The position numbers and the translations under genes were made by a program. From JAAZMA01 sp036720245 (lineage in GTDB: Bacteria > Bacillota > Clostridia > Tissierellales > Tepidimicrobiaceae), in assembly GCA_036720245.1 (NCBI GenBank), contig DAIMNI010000018.1, forward strand, positions 1 through 33,084: DNA of 33,084 nucleotides. The letters run 5' to 3'. The notes below the pieces were generated by a model that was not told the DNA's origin, searched no databases, and saw only the letters and a list, made by a program, of their open reading frames with translations. How positions within the stretch are numbered: the stretch's first letter is position 1; each line of letters opens with the position of its first letter. Shown piece by piece: positions 24,471-32,722 of the stretch.

Positions 24471-26309
24471 TTACTGATTTTTTAATGCCTTAGCACGTTC
24501 TTTCTCCCATATTTCTAATTCTTTCTTGTATTCTTCTGTAGTCATTGGCTTTGCTAAAAGTCTTTGTCCTTTGTATCTTGCTGAAGATACTCCAAAAGGT
24601 GAGTATTGAGATTCAAATGGATTGAATAGTGAAGCTGCATGTCCTCCACCGCCAATTCCATACGGAATCACAAAAGCTTCTTCTATTAAAAATGCCTCAG
24701 CTTCTGCAAATAATTCATATCGCTTACCAATATCATTCACTTCTGCCTTAGCCGCATCAACTAAATTAGTATATCTCTTTTCTCCATTTTCCTCTGTGTA
24801 GTCCTCTACAAATTCTGGGAAGTTGTAGTTCCCACCAGGATAAAATGAATCTGTATAAGTTTCAGGATCAGCATAGTCTGGTCCCCAGTTACATTCTAAG
24901 AATGCATATTTACCTGAACGTCTAACCTCTGATAGGAAATTAGTAGGTGGTTTTGGATCTATTTGAATATCTATATAATCTGTGCCAAGTAAGTTTTCCA
25001 TTTGTTGTTCTATTATCTGTACTCTTTTAGCCCATTCTGTTCCACCAGAATTATATGGCATATATACTATTACTGGGAATTTTGCTTTGCCCTCTAATTC
25101 TTTGATAGCCTTATCTCTATATTCTACGGCTAGTTTTTCATTAAAGGATTCTGTATCTGTAAACTGTTTTAATGGTTTTAAATCAGTATAATCTGTTCCA
25201 TCAATATCTACGAAGCTTTTTGGAGTTATAGTATTGTTTAATTTTTGCTCTGGATTAAATGGTTCTGCTGTAATCATTGCTTGTTTTCTGTCTAAAGCGT
25301 GGAATAATGACTTACGGAAGTTTTTATTATTTACTGCTATTTTCCAATTTTCTGGCTCATATTCTGCATCAAATTGAGGATCAAAATTTAGTGCATAGAA
25401 ATAGGTATAGAAGCCAGTTCTTTCTGGTCTGATTAAATCCTTTTTACTTGGATCATTTAACCATTCTTCTGCTAATTCGGAAGATATCTCTGCATAATCT
25501 ATTTCCCCACGTAGAAATAATTCTGGTGCCAATGTAGCTGCCTCTTTGTTAAAGGTATGTGTAATTTTTTCTACGAATATGTTCTCCTTATCCCAATAGT
25601 TTTCATTTGCTACTAATACTCTTCTAGTTTGTGGTTCAAATACATCCATTATATAAGCACCATTATATAATATATGTTCATTGTCTGTACCAAATTTATC
25701 CCCTACTTCTTCTAAATAATCTCCATTAGCTGGTAGGAAACAAACATAATTTAGCATAGATAGGAAATAAGGTGTATTTTCTTTTAATGTATATTGTAAT
25801 TCATAATCTCCTAATGCCTTTACCCCTACTTGTTCAAAATCGTCAATTTCTCCTTCATAGTATTCCTCTGCATTTTTTATTACACTGTAAAATATATTTG
25901 CAGTAAAAGATTCGTTTTCAGGATTTAAAAGATATTTTGCAGCATCTACAAAATCATGTGCTGTTACATCTGCATATTCTTCTCCTGCATGGGTATACCA
26001 TTTTACTCCTTCTCGAATTTGAAGAGTCCAATTTAATCCATCTTCAGATTCTTCCCAAGATGTGGCTAAGCAAGGTATTGCTACACCATATCTATCAAAG
26101 TCAATTAGACTATCTACAAAATTTGCTGCAAGTGAAAACTCTGAAGTAGTAGCTGTTGTCAGATAATTTAATGTGCTAATCTCCCCTGAATAAACTGTAT
26201 TGTACTCTTGTACATCCTTATAATCAGCTGAGTTTGTACCTGTTTTTGATGTTCCACAACTTGCTAGAACTAAGGTCAAAACTAATATTAAAGGTATTAA
26301 CTTTTTCAT
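24471..26309 (-). CDS. Peptide-binding lipoprotein of the second ABC importer (SBP family 5)
   Basis: The 612-residue protein starts with a short lipoprotein signal and lipobox LASC (Cys18). The body is a family-5 solute-binding protein, recognised by YSGEISTLNYLTTATT, CLATSWEESEDGLNWTLQIREGVKW, ALDRKQAM and NWGPDYADPETYTD. At about 590 mature residues it is longer than the first binding protein (514) and resembles the larger oligopeptide-binding type. The neighbouring D-aminopeptidase, epimerase and NlpC/P60 genes suggest murein tripeptides or other D-amino-acid peptides as ligand; this is inference from context. The start ATG follows a run of six G at good spacing, with a palindrome just upstream. 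Confidence 0.9.
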   Translation of the reverse strand: MKKLIPLILVLTLVLASCGTSKTGTNSADYKDVQEYNTVYSGEISTLNYLTTATTSEFSLAANFVDSLIDFDRYGVAIPCLATSWEESEDGLNWTLQIREGVKWYTHAGEEYADVTAHDFVDAAKYLLNPENESFTANIFYSVIKNAEEYYEGEIDDFEQVGVKALGDYELQYTLKENTPYFLSMLNYVCFLPANGDYLEEVGDKFGTDNEHILYNGAYIMDVFEPQTRRVLVANENYWDKENIFVEKITHTFNKEAATLAPELFLRGEIDYAEISSELAEEWLNDPSKKDLIRPERTGFYTYFYALNFDPQFDAEYEPENWKIAVNNKNFRKSLFHALDRKQAMITAEPFNPEQKLNNTITPKSFVDIDGTDYTDLKPLKQFTDTESFNEKLAVEYRDKAIKELEGKAKFPVIVYMPYNSGGTEWAKRVQIIEQQMENLLGTDYIDIQIDPKPPTNFLSEVRRSGKYAFLECNWGPDYADPETYTDSFYPGGNYNFPEFVEDYTEENGEKRYTNLVDAAKAEVNDIGKRYELFAEAEAFLIEEAFVIPYGIGGGGHAASLFNPFESQYSPFGVSSARYKGQRLLAKPMTTEEYKKELEIWEKERAKALKNQ

Positions 26310-26328
26310 TTTTACCCCCCTCTATTTT

Positions 26329-26343
26329 TTTACATGATGTAAA
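26329..26343 (-). promoter_or_regulatory. Palindromic candidate operator ahead of the binding-protein gene
   Basis: TTTACATGATGTAAA is a perfect palindrome around a central base, 20-34 bases ahead of the start codon and just before the ribosome-binding site. Size and place fit a repressor site or a short mRNA hairpin. No cognate regulator is visible in the window. Confidence 0.35.
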
Positions 26344-26541
26344 ATATTAGTTATACGCCTTTAGTACACCCCCTTTTACATTTTCTGATAATATTTTTGA
26401 ACTAGTTAATAGCATCCTATTCTATATTAAATAGTGCAAATACTATGCCATATAATTTGAGACCATTTAAATTATTTAGAATATTATAATTAAGATGTCT
26501 TTATTGAATTATCAGATTAATACAAGTATACACCATCCTTT

Positions 26542-26607
26542 AAAGCATGTCTAGATTCAAGGTTTAAAATTTTATGAAAATATTAATAGTTGAATTAGAC
26601 ATGCTTT
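26542..26607. repeat. Long inverted repeat in the epimerase/binding-protein gap
   Basis: The 350-base gap 26310-26659 has no gene. It contains the palindrome at 26329-26343 and this inverted repeat: AAAGCATGTCTA then, after one bulged G, ATTCAA on the left, and TTGAAT plus TAGACATGCTTT on the right, 18 bp paired around a 29-base AT-rich loop. No T tract follows on the minus strand, so it is not a classical terminator; it could be an RNA-processing site, a regulator site or a small intergenic repeat. Confidence 0.7.
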
Positions 26608-26659
26608 GGATTTTTCAATTTTCCTAGTTTTGGGAATATTTTCCGAATTTCTTTACTGC

Positions 26660-27730
26660 TTACAATTTTTTAAAACCTAATCCTGGTTCTTTATTTAATT
26701 TAATTTTATATTCTTCGAAACTTGGCCCACCTTCTATAGAATCTTCACTACATAGGCCAGGCCCATCTAAATCCATTTTAGTTATAATCTTTTTGGAAGC
26801 TGCTAAATGTACTGCAGCACTAACGCTTAATTTAGTTTCTAACATAGATCCTACCATACATTCTATTCCATAAATTTCTGCAATAGAACAAATTTTTAAT
26901 GCATTGTAAATGCCCCCTGCTTTGGCTAATTTAATATTTACTAGATCTGCTGCTTTATTTTGTATTATTTGTATAGCATCTTCTGGAGAAAATACAGATT
27001 CATCTGCTAATATTGGAGTATCTACATTATCCGTTACATATTTTAATCCTTCAAAGTCTTTGGCTATAACTGGCTGTTCTATAAGCTCTATATCAAAACC
27101 CTTATCTTCCATAATTCTTATTGTTCTAACTGCTTCTTTGGCTTTCCAGCCTTGATTTGCATCTAGTCTTAATTCTACATTATAGCCTATAGCATCTCTT
27201 ATGGCTTCTACCCTTTTTATATCTAATTCTCCATCTAAGCCAACTTTTATTTTCAATACTTTATAGCCTCTTTCTACTGCTTCTATACTGTCTTTAGCCA
27301 TTTCTTCTGGTGAATTTACACTAATAGTTAAGTCTGTTTCTAATTCATCTCTATATCCGCCTAATAATTTATATAGTGGTGCATTATGGTATTGTCCAAA
27401 TAAATCATATATAGCCATATCTACTGCAGATTTAGCACTAGTATTTCCTATAATAGATTTATGCATTCTATACATAATCTCTTCTATATTTTGAATTTCA
27501 AGGCCTATTATATTCGGTGCTATATAGTTTTCTATGGCATCTATTATGGAACCTTTTGTATCCCCCGTAATTACTGCAGTTGGCGCAGCCTCTCCATAAC
27601 CAATATTACCTGTATCTGTTATTATCATGACTCCAACATTTTCTACTCTATAAACAGTTCTTAAGGCAGTTTTAAAAGGTTTTTTTAATGGTGCTGAGAC
27701 TTGTCCTATCTTAATCTCTTTTATTTTCAT
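26660..27730 (-). CDS. Dipeptide epimerase (L-Ala-D/L-Glu epimerase, YkfB-like)
   Basis: The 356-residue protein is an enolase-superfamily (MLE subgroup) enzyme. The N-terminal capping domain contains GYGEAAPTAVITGD. In the barrel the catalytic lysines are K160-x-K162 (KIKVG) and K267 (NIKLAKAGG), and the metal ligands are D190 (LDANQGW), E218 (LIEQP) and D243 (ADES). The late DLDGP (D-x-D, about 321-323) is typical of dipeptide epimerases. L-Ala-D/L-Glu epimerases convert the L-Ala-D-Glu released from murein peptides to the L,L form so that ordinary peptidases can finish it. Placement next to a D-aminopeptidase and a peptide importer supports that role. It starts 42 bases after the D-aminopeptidase gene. 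Confidence 0.9.
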   Translation of the reverse strand: MKIKEIKIGQVSAPLKKPFKTALRTVYRVENVGVMIITDTGNIGYGEAAPTAVITGDTKGSIIDAIENYIAPNIIGLEIQNIEEIMYRMHKSIIGNTSAKSAVDMAIYDLFGQYHNAPLYKLLGGYRDELETDLTISVNSPEEMAKDSIEAVERGYKVLKIKVGLDGELDIKRVEAIRDAIGYNVELRLDANQGWKAKEAVRTIRIMEDKGFDIELIEQPVIAKDFEGLKYVTDNVDTPILADESVFSPEDAIQIIQNKAADLVNIKLAKAGGIYNALKICSIAEIYGIECMVGSMLETKLSVSAAVHLAASKKIITKMDLDGPGLCSEDSIEGGPSFEEYKIKLNKEPGLGFKKL

Positions 27731-27772
27731 CTAATTTCCCCCTTCCCATTAAAAAGCTATAATTATTATATA

Positions 27773-28570
27773 TTATAATATAAACATTCTTGCTATCATT
27801 AAATCTTCTATGTCCTTTGCCATATATTCTATAGTATGGGCATCAATTTGTTTTACCCCTGGATAATAACTAGCCCTTTTAGCATCTTGATGTCTTCTAA
27901 ATCTTATTTCTAATTTTAGTTCTTCTGGAGTTTCTACCTGACATTTATCTCTATTTTTTAATCCCTTTATTACTCCTTCTTTAATGGATTCACAGGCTAA
28001 ACTTGGATGCATATTAAAGGTGGCATCTCCTATACCAGTTTTTACTGCTACTATTTCTAGATTAGGAACTAGCTTTTTAGATTTCTCACAAAGCATTTTA
28101 TCTCCTGATAAAAAAACCACGGGAACTTTATAATAAGCTGATACTAATGAATTCATCCAAAACTCTGAGGCTAATTCCCCATTAATTTTAATATATGTAG
28201 CCTTTGAAGAGTTCATAGTATGAGCAAGGGGGTTTCCGTCATCTCCTGCTGCTGAATGGTATCCAACAAAAATTGTAGCATCATAGCTTTCATCTATACC
28301 AGCCATCATAGATTCCGGTGAACTAGCCCATCCTCTAATCACTTGTACGCCTTTTGGAAGTTTAGAAATATCCAAATTTCTAGCTGAATCATGGGCATCT
28401 TTAACTACTATTTCTGTTGCCCCTGCCTCTATGGCAGCTTCACAGGCAGCTATTGTTTCCTTTGTCATCTGTTCTCTTGCCCATATATGCTCCCCATGGC
28501 CTAATTCTGTTTCATCCCAATCTGTTACTCCTGTTATTCCTTCAATATCTACACTAATATAAACTTTCAT
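27773..28570 (-). CDS. dppA: M55 family D-aminopeptidase, DppA-like
   Basis: The 265-residue protein shows the M55 signature from its first residues: SVDIEG (D8, E10), KDAHD (H60) and GYHS (H105) as zinc ligands, and AHTMN (H117), which corresponds to the proposed nucleophilic histidine, with further glutamates at 132/136. B. subtilis DppA is a self-compartmentalising decameric D-aminopeptidase acting on D-Ala-containing peptides. Length and motifs match closely. As first gene of the cluster it follows a good promoter and AGAGGTGAT. It should remove N-terminal D-amino acids from imported wall peptides in the cytoplasm. Confidence 0.92.
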   Translation of the reverse strand: MKVYISVDIEGITGVTDWDETELGHGEHIWAREQMTKETIAACEAAIEAGATEIVVKDAHDSARNLDISKLPKGVQVIRGWASSPESMMAGIDESYDATIFVGYHSAAGDDGNPLAHTMNSSKATYIKINGELASEFWMNSLVSAYYKVPVVFLSGDKMLCEKSKKLVPNLEIVAVKTGIGDATFNMHPSLACESIKEGVIKGLKNRDKCQVETPEELKLEIRFRRHQDAKRASYYPGVKQIDAHTIEYMAKDIEDLMIARMFIL

Positions 28571-28600
28571 CTAATCACCTCTCTAATTTTAGTTTCATAT

Positions 28601-28629
28601 ATTATATCACTTATAAGATAATCTTGAAA
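28601..28629 (-). promoter_or_regulatory. Promoter of the murein-peptide operon
   Basis: TATAAT (28601-28606) and TTTCAA (28624-28629) are 17 bases apart on the minus strand, about 31 bases ahead of the D-aminopeptidase start. The -10 is perfect; the -35 matches in three of six. Confidence 0.55.
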
Positions 28630-28679
28630 CACATTAATGTATTAAATAAGCAAAAAATGTGCCAAGCAAGCACTTAATA

Positions 28680-28709
28680 AACAAAGGAGCCTTTGAAAAC
28701 CCCTTTGTT
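28680..28709 (-). terminator. Weak stem-loop in the gap after the first GNAT gene
   Basis: Arms AACAAAGG and CCTTTGTT pair around a 14-base loop, followed on the minus strand by TTATT. It lies about 105 bases beyond the GNAT stop and is the best terminator candidate in this otherwise gene-free, AT-rich 240-base gap. Confidence 0.4.
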
Positions 28710-28813
28710 ATCCTTTTAATATAAATTCTACTATTCTATATTACTTTTCCATTTTCCCCCTATCTTCATCTCAAAAATATTTAAAATACTTTTTTTATAT
28801 TATATTTTAAAGA

Positions 28814-29331
28814 TTATTCTAGATCAAGTCTATACGTATACTCATCATATATAATATCAGTATAACATTTTTTAAAAGCACCTTCTTTTTCAATATAAAA
28901 TTTAAGTTTTTTTAATACTGCATTTGAACCTATATTTTCTTGTGCAACATCAGCGGTTATCTTTTTCCCTCCATTAATATGACAAAAATCAATTAGTGCT
29001 TTTATCATTTCTGTAGCGTATCCTTGATGCCAATAATTTTTATGAATGGCATACCCTAAATCCCAATGCTTTTGGTCTTCACTTGGAACAGCACTACATG
29101 TTCCAATATAATTTCCAGTTTCCTTTGAAACTGCAACAAAATAATAACAACCATCATAAATTTCTACATTCTCTTTCCATTTGAAATAGGTATCATTTGC
29201 CTTTTCACGAGGTGGGTCTGATAAATATTTTCCCATTTCATCATCTAACCATATATCCAAGCAAAAGTCAGTATCTTCTTTTTTAGTTTTTTAATAATCA
29301 ATCGATTTGTTTCTAAATTTTCTATCCTCAT
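28814..29331 (-). pseudogene. GNAT acetyltransferase (RimJ/RimL type), frame-disrupted
   Basis: From ATG 29331 (after AAAGGGG) the frame reads MRIENLETNRLIIKKLKK, the usual start of RimL-like acetyltransferases, then meets a stop. The remainder continues in the -1 frame as EDTDFCLDIWLDDEMG, through the acetyl-CoA region (GYAIHKNYWHQGYATEMI) and NIGSNAVLKKLKF to a normal C-terminus; rejoined it would be about 172 residues. The break is at a run of six A (plus-strand T at 29279-29284) in the context CTA AAA AAG. This could be a one-base deletion, a homopolymer sequencing error or, since A-AAA-AAG is a classical slippery heptamer, -1 frameshifting. No obvious stimulatory hairpin follows, so the first two are more likely. 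Family members acetylate protein N-termini, amino acids or drugs; the target is unknown. Confidence 0.75.
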
Positions 29332-29530
29332 AATTAGCACCCCTTTATAATTTTTGAAAAAATTCTATACACCTCTATTTAATGAACGAAATAATACATA
29401 TATACAACAATTATTATAACTACATATCCTTGATTTCCTTTATTCTATCAAATGCATTAACTAATTTCTATTAAATTTTTAATTGAAACAAAAAATAACC
29501 CACTAGTCTTATAAACAAATCTATTACTCA

Positions 29531-29975
29531 TTATCCAATGTGCTGAATCATTATTAGACAAGGATTTTCTTTTCCCCATAATTCTGGCAAGCACTCCAAT
29601 GGTTTAAATCCCATTGATAAATAAAACTTTCTTGTACCTGCATAGTACACATCGGGATGAGATTCATCTAGAGTTTTTACTTGCAAGAATTCATATCCAT
29701 TTTCTTTAGACCAATGCAAAACTTTATTAAATAAACCTTTACCAATTCCTTGTTTATGGTAATCAGGCAAAACTCCCATAACATAAATCTCAGCAGTATA
29801 TTGATTGTTTTCTTTTATTGAAATAAAACCTAATGGTTTTGATTCATCGATTGCTGCAAAAAAGGGTAATTTACTACTTTCATTAATATACTCTTGTGTA
29901 GATTCTGGTATTCCAAACCAATCAGGAAGTTATTTTTATTTTTTCTTGTTTATCATGTATTTCCTTTATATTCAT
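29531..29975 (-). pseudogene. Second GNAT acetyltransferase, frame-disrupted near its start
   Basis: ATG 29975 (after AGGTG) begins MNIKEIHDKQEKIKITS and then meets TGA at 29922-29924. The +1 frame continues as DWFGIPESTQEYINESSKLP, AAIDESKPLGFISIKEN, AEIYVMGVLPDYHKQGIGKGLF (acetyl-CoA site) to a normal end, so the body of the enzyme is intact. Rejoined it would be about 147 residues, a few short near the N-terminus compared with what I recall of similar proteins. That points to a small deletion plus a frame change rather than a simple sequencing slip. The local UCC-UGA-U is a known +1-shift context in other systems, but nothing else here supports programmed recoding. Confidence 0.72.
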
Positions 29976-30011
29976 CTTATCACCTAATTTAAATAAATTT
30001 TGCTTTCATAT

Positions 30012-30041
30012 CAAAGCGGGGTGTACCTGATGCCTTTGCAC
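30012..30041 (+). repeat. Short dispersed repeat, copy A
   Basis: Contains GCGGGGTGTACCTGATGCC and continues TTTGCAC. Related copies, same orientation, lie at 31996-32023 and 32624-32654. The core GTACCTAGTAC of the other copies is a small inverted repeat; this copy has diverged there. Confidence 0.65.
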
Positions 30042-30058
30042 AGCAATCCAAAATAGGA

Positions 30059-30086
30059 TTGTAATTCATATTATACATGATAATAT
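30059..30086 (+). promoter_or_regulatory. Candidate promoter for the M1-like peptidase gene
   Basis: TTGTAA and TAATAT are 16 bases apart and 49 bases before the start codon, in AT-rich DNA. A small hairpin (CAATCC/GGATTG) overlaps the -35 box. Confidence 0.3.
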
Positions 30087-30134
30087 ATAAATGATGGGAT
30101 TACTTATTAAATAAATAAAAAAAGGTGAGAAAGA

Positions 30135-31934
30135 ATGAAAAACAAATTTAAAGAATATTTAACTACCTTTTTAAAATATATTGGTTATAGAATAATAGAA
30201 GGCAAAGGTAGCAATAAATATTTTAAAGTAAACAGTAGAAAATTTGATTTATATATAGATTTTAAAGGAAAAACATTAGAAAACAATGCGACTTATATAC
30301 TGAATAATTTAAAAAGAAGAAAAAGAATTACATTTTGGCTCGGTTTTAGAGAAAATGTGGAAATTAATAATATTAATATAAATGGGAAACATCATTACAA
30401 CTATAAATTACATACCATTATATTACCAATATTTGATTATAAAATTAACTATGTCGTCATTGATAAGATAAATACATGTATTGAATCTCAAAAATTGGAA
30501 GTCATAATAAATTATAGTATAAATATAGCAAATCATAGAGATGACATGTCAACTATGCTAGAAAACTACATAGCCGAAGATGAATTCCATTTATACAATT
30601 ATTGGTACCCAATACTAGGTAATAGCATTAGTATTAAGGAAGTATTAAGAGGTACATTTCCAACACCAGATAAAAGTTCTTATAAAATTAACGTATCTAT
30701 GTCACAGGATGGTGTTATATTTGGAGAAGGAGAAGCTAAAAAAAGATCTAACCAAAATTATATAGTTAATAATTATAAAGATGAATTAAATGATATTTTC
30801 ATTTGTGGTGGAAGACTTTGTAAGGATACTACTTATATTGATAATATAAGAATTAATTTTCATTATAGATATAGTTTACGAAAAAATTATGGCAAATCTC
30901 AAGAAATATTATTTGAGGGAATAAGATATATAATAGATACTTTAAACAATTTTCACCAAGAAGAAATAAATATTTATTGCCTTCCCATTATTGCAGGGGG
31001 ATATGGTTTAGACTATAGTATTATAGTAAATGAAAATTATTTTATGGATTCTGATTCTATTGATAGTAAATATAAGTATGGGTTAGTATGGCATGAATTT
31101 ATTCATCACTGGTGGGGGAATAGAATATCAGGAAGTGGAGAAGGTAAATATTTATTAACTGAAGGTATGACAGTATTGTTTGAATGGCTGACAGTTAGGG
31201 ATATATTAGGAAAGGATAGATTTGATTTAATCCTTGAAGATGCAGTAAAAGAAGTTTTAGAAATTACAGGTTTTGAAAAATCAATAGCTGAGGCAAACCG
31301 TATTCCACCTTTTGGCAACATAATTATTTATTATAAAGCTCCCCTAGTTCTTTATCAATTGCTTAATAAAGTTGGGGAAGATACTTTTATTGAATATTGT
31401 AGAAAATTTTTAGGAAAACCAGGCAATTATCAATGGATGGATTTTTTAACAGGATTAGAAGTATATAGTGGAATAAATTTAAATAGCTTTAATGAGAAGT
31501 GGGTTTATAAAAAAGAAATACCTTTAACAAATAAAGTAATGCACGAAATACTTATAGATAATAGGTCTGAAAGGGAAAGAAAACTTGACTTTCAAATAGC
31601 AATATTTAGAGAAAAAAAGGATTATAAAAAATTATTAAATTGGTTAATTAATAATAAACCACTAAAAGAATTTTGGAACAAGTATTACTATTATTTATGT
31701 TTATGCTATTTTGAGAATAATGACAATGAAAAGGCTAATCAGTGTATTCAACAACTTGATATTAAAAAAGGCAAAAAATATTATTGGGAGGGTATGTATC
31801 AGAAAGCAGCGTTTGAATATAAAAAAAAGAACATGGTTGAAAGTAAATTAATTATACAAAACATTTTTAGCTTCTCTTATCCAATTAAAAATTTAAGACA
31901 TTTATTAATAATGTATAATGAAATAAAAAAGTGA
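30135..31934 (+). CDS. Divergent M1-type zinc metallopeptidase (HExxH-x18-E)
   Basis: The 599-residue soluble protein contains WHEFIHHWW, with HEFIH at 320-324, and exactly 18 residues later the third ligand in LLTEG (E343). This is the M1 gluzincin arrangement. The M1 exopeptidase loop GAMEN is not present; the corresponding strand reads IAGGYGLDYSII, so classical aminopeptidase activity is uncertain. The N-terminal 230 residues have the beta-rich look of the M1 first domain without clear identity. The C-terminal part (about 480-599) is helical and reminiscent of TPR-like or ARM repeats. No signal peptide is seen. The gene stands alone, after AGGTGAG, between two copies of a short repeat, and is very AT-rich. 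Confidence 0.72.
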   Translation: MKNKFKEYLTTFLKYIGYRIIEGKGSNKYFKVNSRKFDLYIDFKGKTLENNATYILNNLKRRKRITFWLGFRENVEINNININGKHHYNYKLHTIILPIFDYKINYVVIDKINTCIESQKLEVIINYSINIANHRDDMSTMLENYIAEDEFHLYNYWYPILGNSISIKEVLRGTFPTPDKSSYKINVSMSQDGVIFGEGEAKKRSNQNYIVNNYKDELNDIFICGGRLCKDTTYIDNIRINFHYRYSLRKNYGKSQEILFEGIRYIIDTLNNFHQEEINIYCLPIIAGGYGLDYSIIVNENYFMDSDSIDSKYKYGLVWHEFIHHWWGNRISGSGEGKYLLTEGMTVLFEWLTVRDILGKDRFDLILEDAVKEVLEITGFEKSIAEANRIPPFGNIIIYYKAPLVLYQLLNKVGEDTFIEYCRKFLGKPGNYQWMDFLTGLEVYSGINLNSFNEKWVYKKEIPLTNKVMHEILIDNRSERERKLDFQIAIFREKKDYKKLLNWLINNKPLKEFWNKYYYYLCLCYFENNDNEKANQCIQQLDIKKGKKYYWEGMYQKAAFEYKKKNMVESKLIIQNIFSFSYPIKNLRHLLIMYNEIKK

Positions 31935-31937
31935 AAA

Positions 31938-31990
31938 AAATGGGCTACATCTCCATAAAATCATTCTATCGGTGGAGATACAGCCCATTT
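31938..31990 (-). terminator. Terminator hairpin between convergent genes
   Basis: Outer arms AAATGGGCT/AGCCCATTT and inner arms ATCTCCA/TGGAGAT pair around a 17-base loop with one internal mismatch. On the minus strand it ends in a strong T tract, so it chiefly terminates the small gene at 32054; on the plus strand it may also stop the peptidase transcript. Confidence 0.78.
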
Positions 31991-31995
31991 AATCA

Positions 31996-32023
31996 AAAAG
32001 CGGAGTGTACCTAGTACCAAACC
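31996..32023 (+). repeat. Short dispersed repeat, copy B
   Basis: AAAGCGGAGTGTACCTAG followed by TACC; the same core as copies A and C. It lies between the terminator and the small conserved gene. Confidence 0.65.
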
Positions 32024-32053
32024 TTAGTATTCAATTCCTTAATATATATTCGG

Positions 32054-32536
32054 CTAAAATCCCCTATTAAAGCACTCTTGAGCAATATCTCTCCATCTCA
32101 TTCCCCTACTAAAATTAGATGCAATTCTTGGATTCATGTTTTCAATCAATATTTGATGGATTCCCAGCCTTTTAATTCGTTTTCCTAATTTTGTGTATTT
32201 CTTATTTTCTTCAGCAACCATTCCCATATATACTATTGTAAATATTATTTCTATCTCTAACGCATCATTATTATATTCTTGGGATAATGTCCCAATATCA
32301 TTTAGTACATTTTCATCAATTTGGCCATTTGTATTATCATAAATATTAACAAAATCATTATAGATTTTATTTGAGCTATGTACTAACGCAAGCTGTTGTA
32401 ATCTAGTAAAATAATTAATGTCCAATGGGGCATGCCTTGTAGCATTGGGTCTTGTTAAATACACACACCAATCATCAAATCTTCCACTATCATACTCCAA
32501 TACACTTCCATCACTAAATTTTTTAATAACCGGCAT
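32054..32536 (-). CDS. Conserved small protein of unknown function
   Basis: ATG 32536 follows AGGAGG at seven bases and gives 160 residues beginning MPVIKKFSDGSVLEYDSG; longer in-frame starts lack such a site. The protein has no signal peptide or membrane segment. Notable stretches are GRFDDWCVYLTRP, a helical EIEIIFTIVYMGMVAEENKK, and a basic C-terminus LGKRIKRLGIHQIL...FSRGMRWRDIAQECFNRGF. The general pattern reminds me of a small family of uncharacterised proteins with the same beginning and end, but I do not know a function. It is a single gene with its own terminator. Confidence 0.75.
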   Translation of the reverse strand: MPVIKKFSDGSVLEYDSGRFDDWCVYLTRPNATRHAPLDINYFTRLQQLALVHSSNKIYNDFVNIYDNTNGQIDENVLNDIGTLSQEYNNDALEIEIIFTIVYMGMVAEENKKYTKLGKRIKRLGIHQILIENMNPRIASNFSRGMRWRDIAQECFNRGF

Positions 32537-32623
32537 TATAAAACCTCCTGTCTTATTAATTAAAGCTACCATAGTAATAATTAAGATTACATTATTTTCA
32601 TAGGCTCTTGTTCGTATTTCGAC

Positions 32624-32654
32624 AAAAAACGGGGTGTATCTAGTACCTTTGCGC
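32624..32654 (+). repeat. Short dispersed repeat, copy C
   Basis: ACGGGGTGTATCTAGTACC, then TTTGCGC. It shares the leading A run and the core with copies A and B, all on the same strand. Confidence 0.65.
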
Positions 32655-32662
32655 CTTTGTGC

Positions 32663-32697
32663 TAAAAATATGCCAAGTGCTTTGCACTTGGCATATT
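32663..32697 (-). terminator. Terminator after the MATE transporter gene
   Basis: Arms AATATGCCAAGTGC and GCACTTGGCATATT (14 bp, perfect) enclose a 3-base loop, with TTTTTAGC following on the minus strand, 25 bases beyond the stop. Confidence 0.88.
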
Positions 32698-32722
32698 AGA
32701 GAAATGGAGAAGTTTAAATATT

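Noticed and set aside
26620..26650. CodY-like AATTTTC/GAATTTC motifs downstream of the epimerase gene
   Set aside because: Too many mismatches and placed at the 3' end of a gene.
29922..29924. Second possible selenocysteine TGA in the GNAT gene
   Set aside because: The homologous protein continues in a different frame, so TGA does not replace a residue; it results from a frame break.
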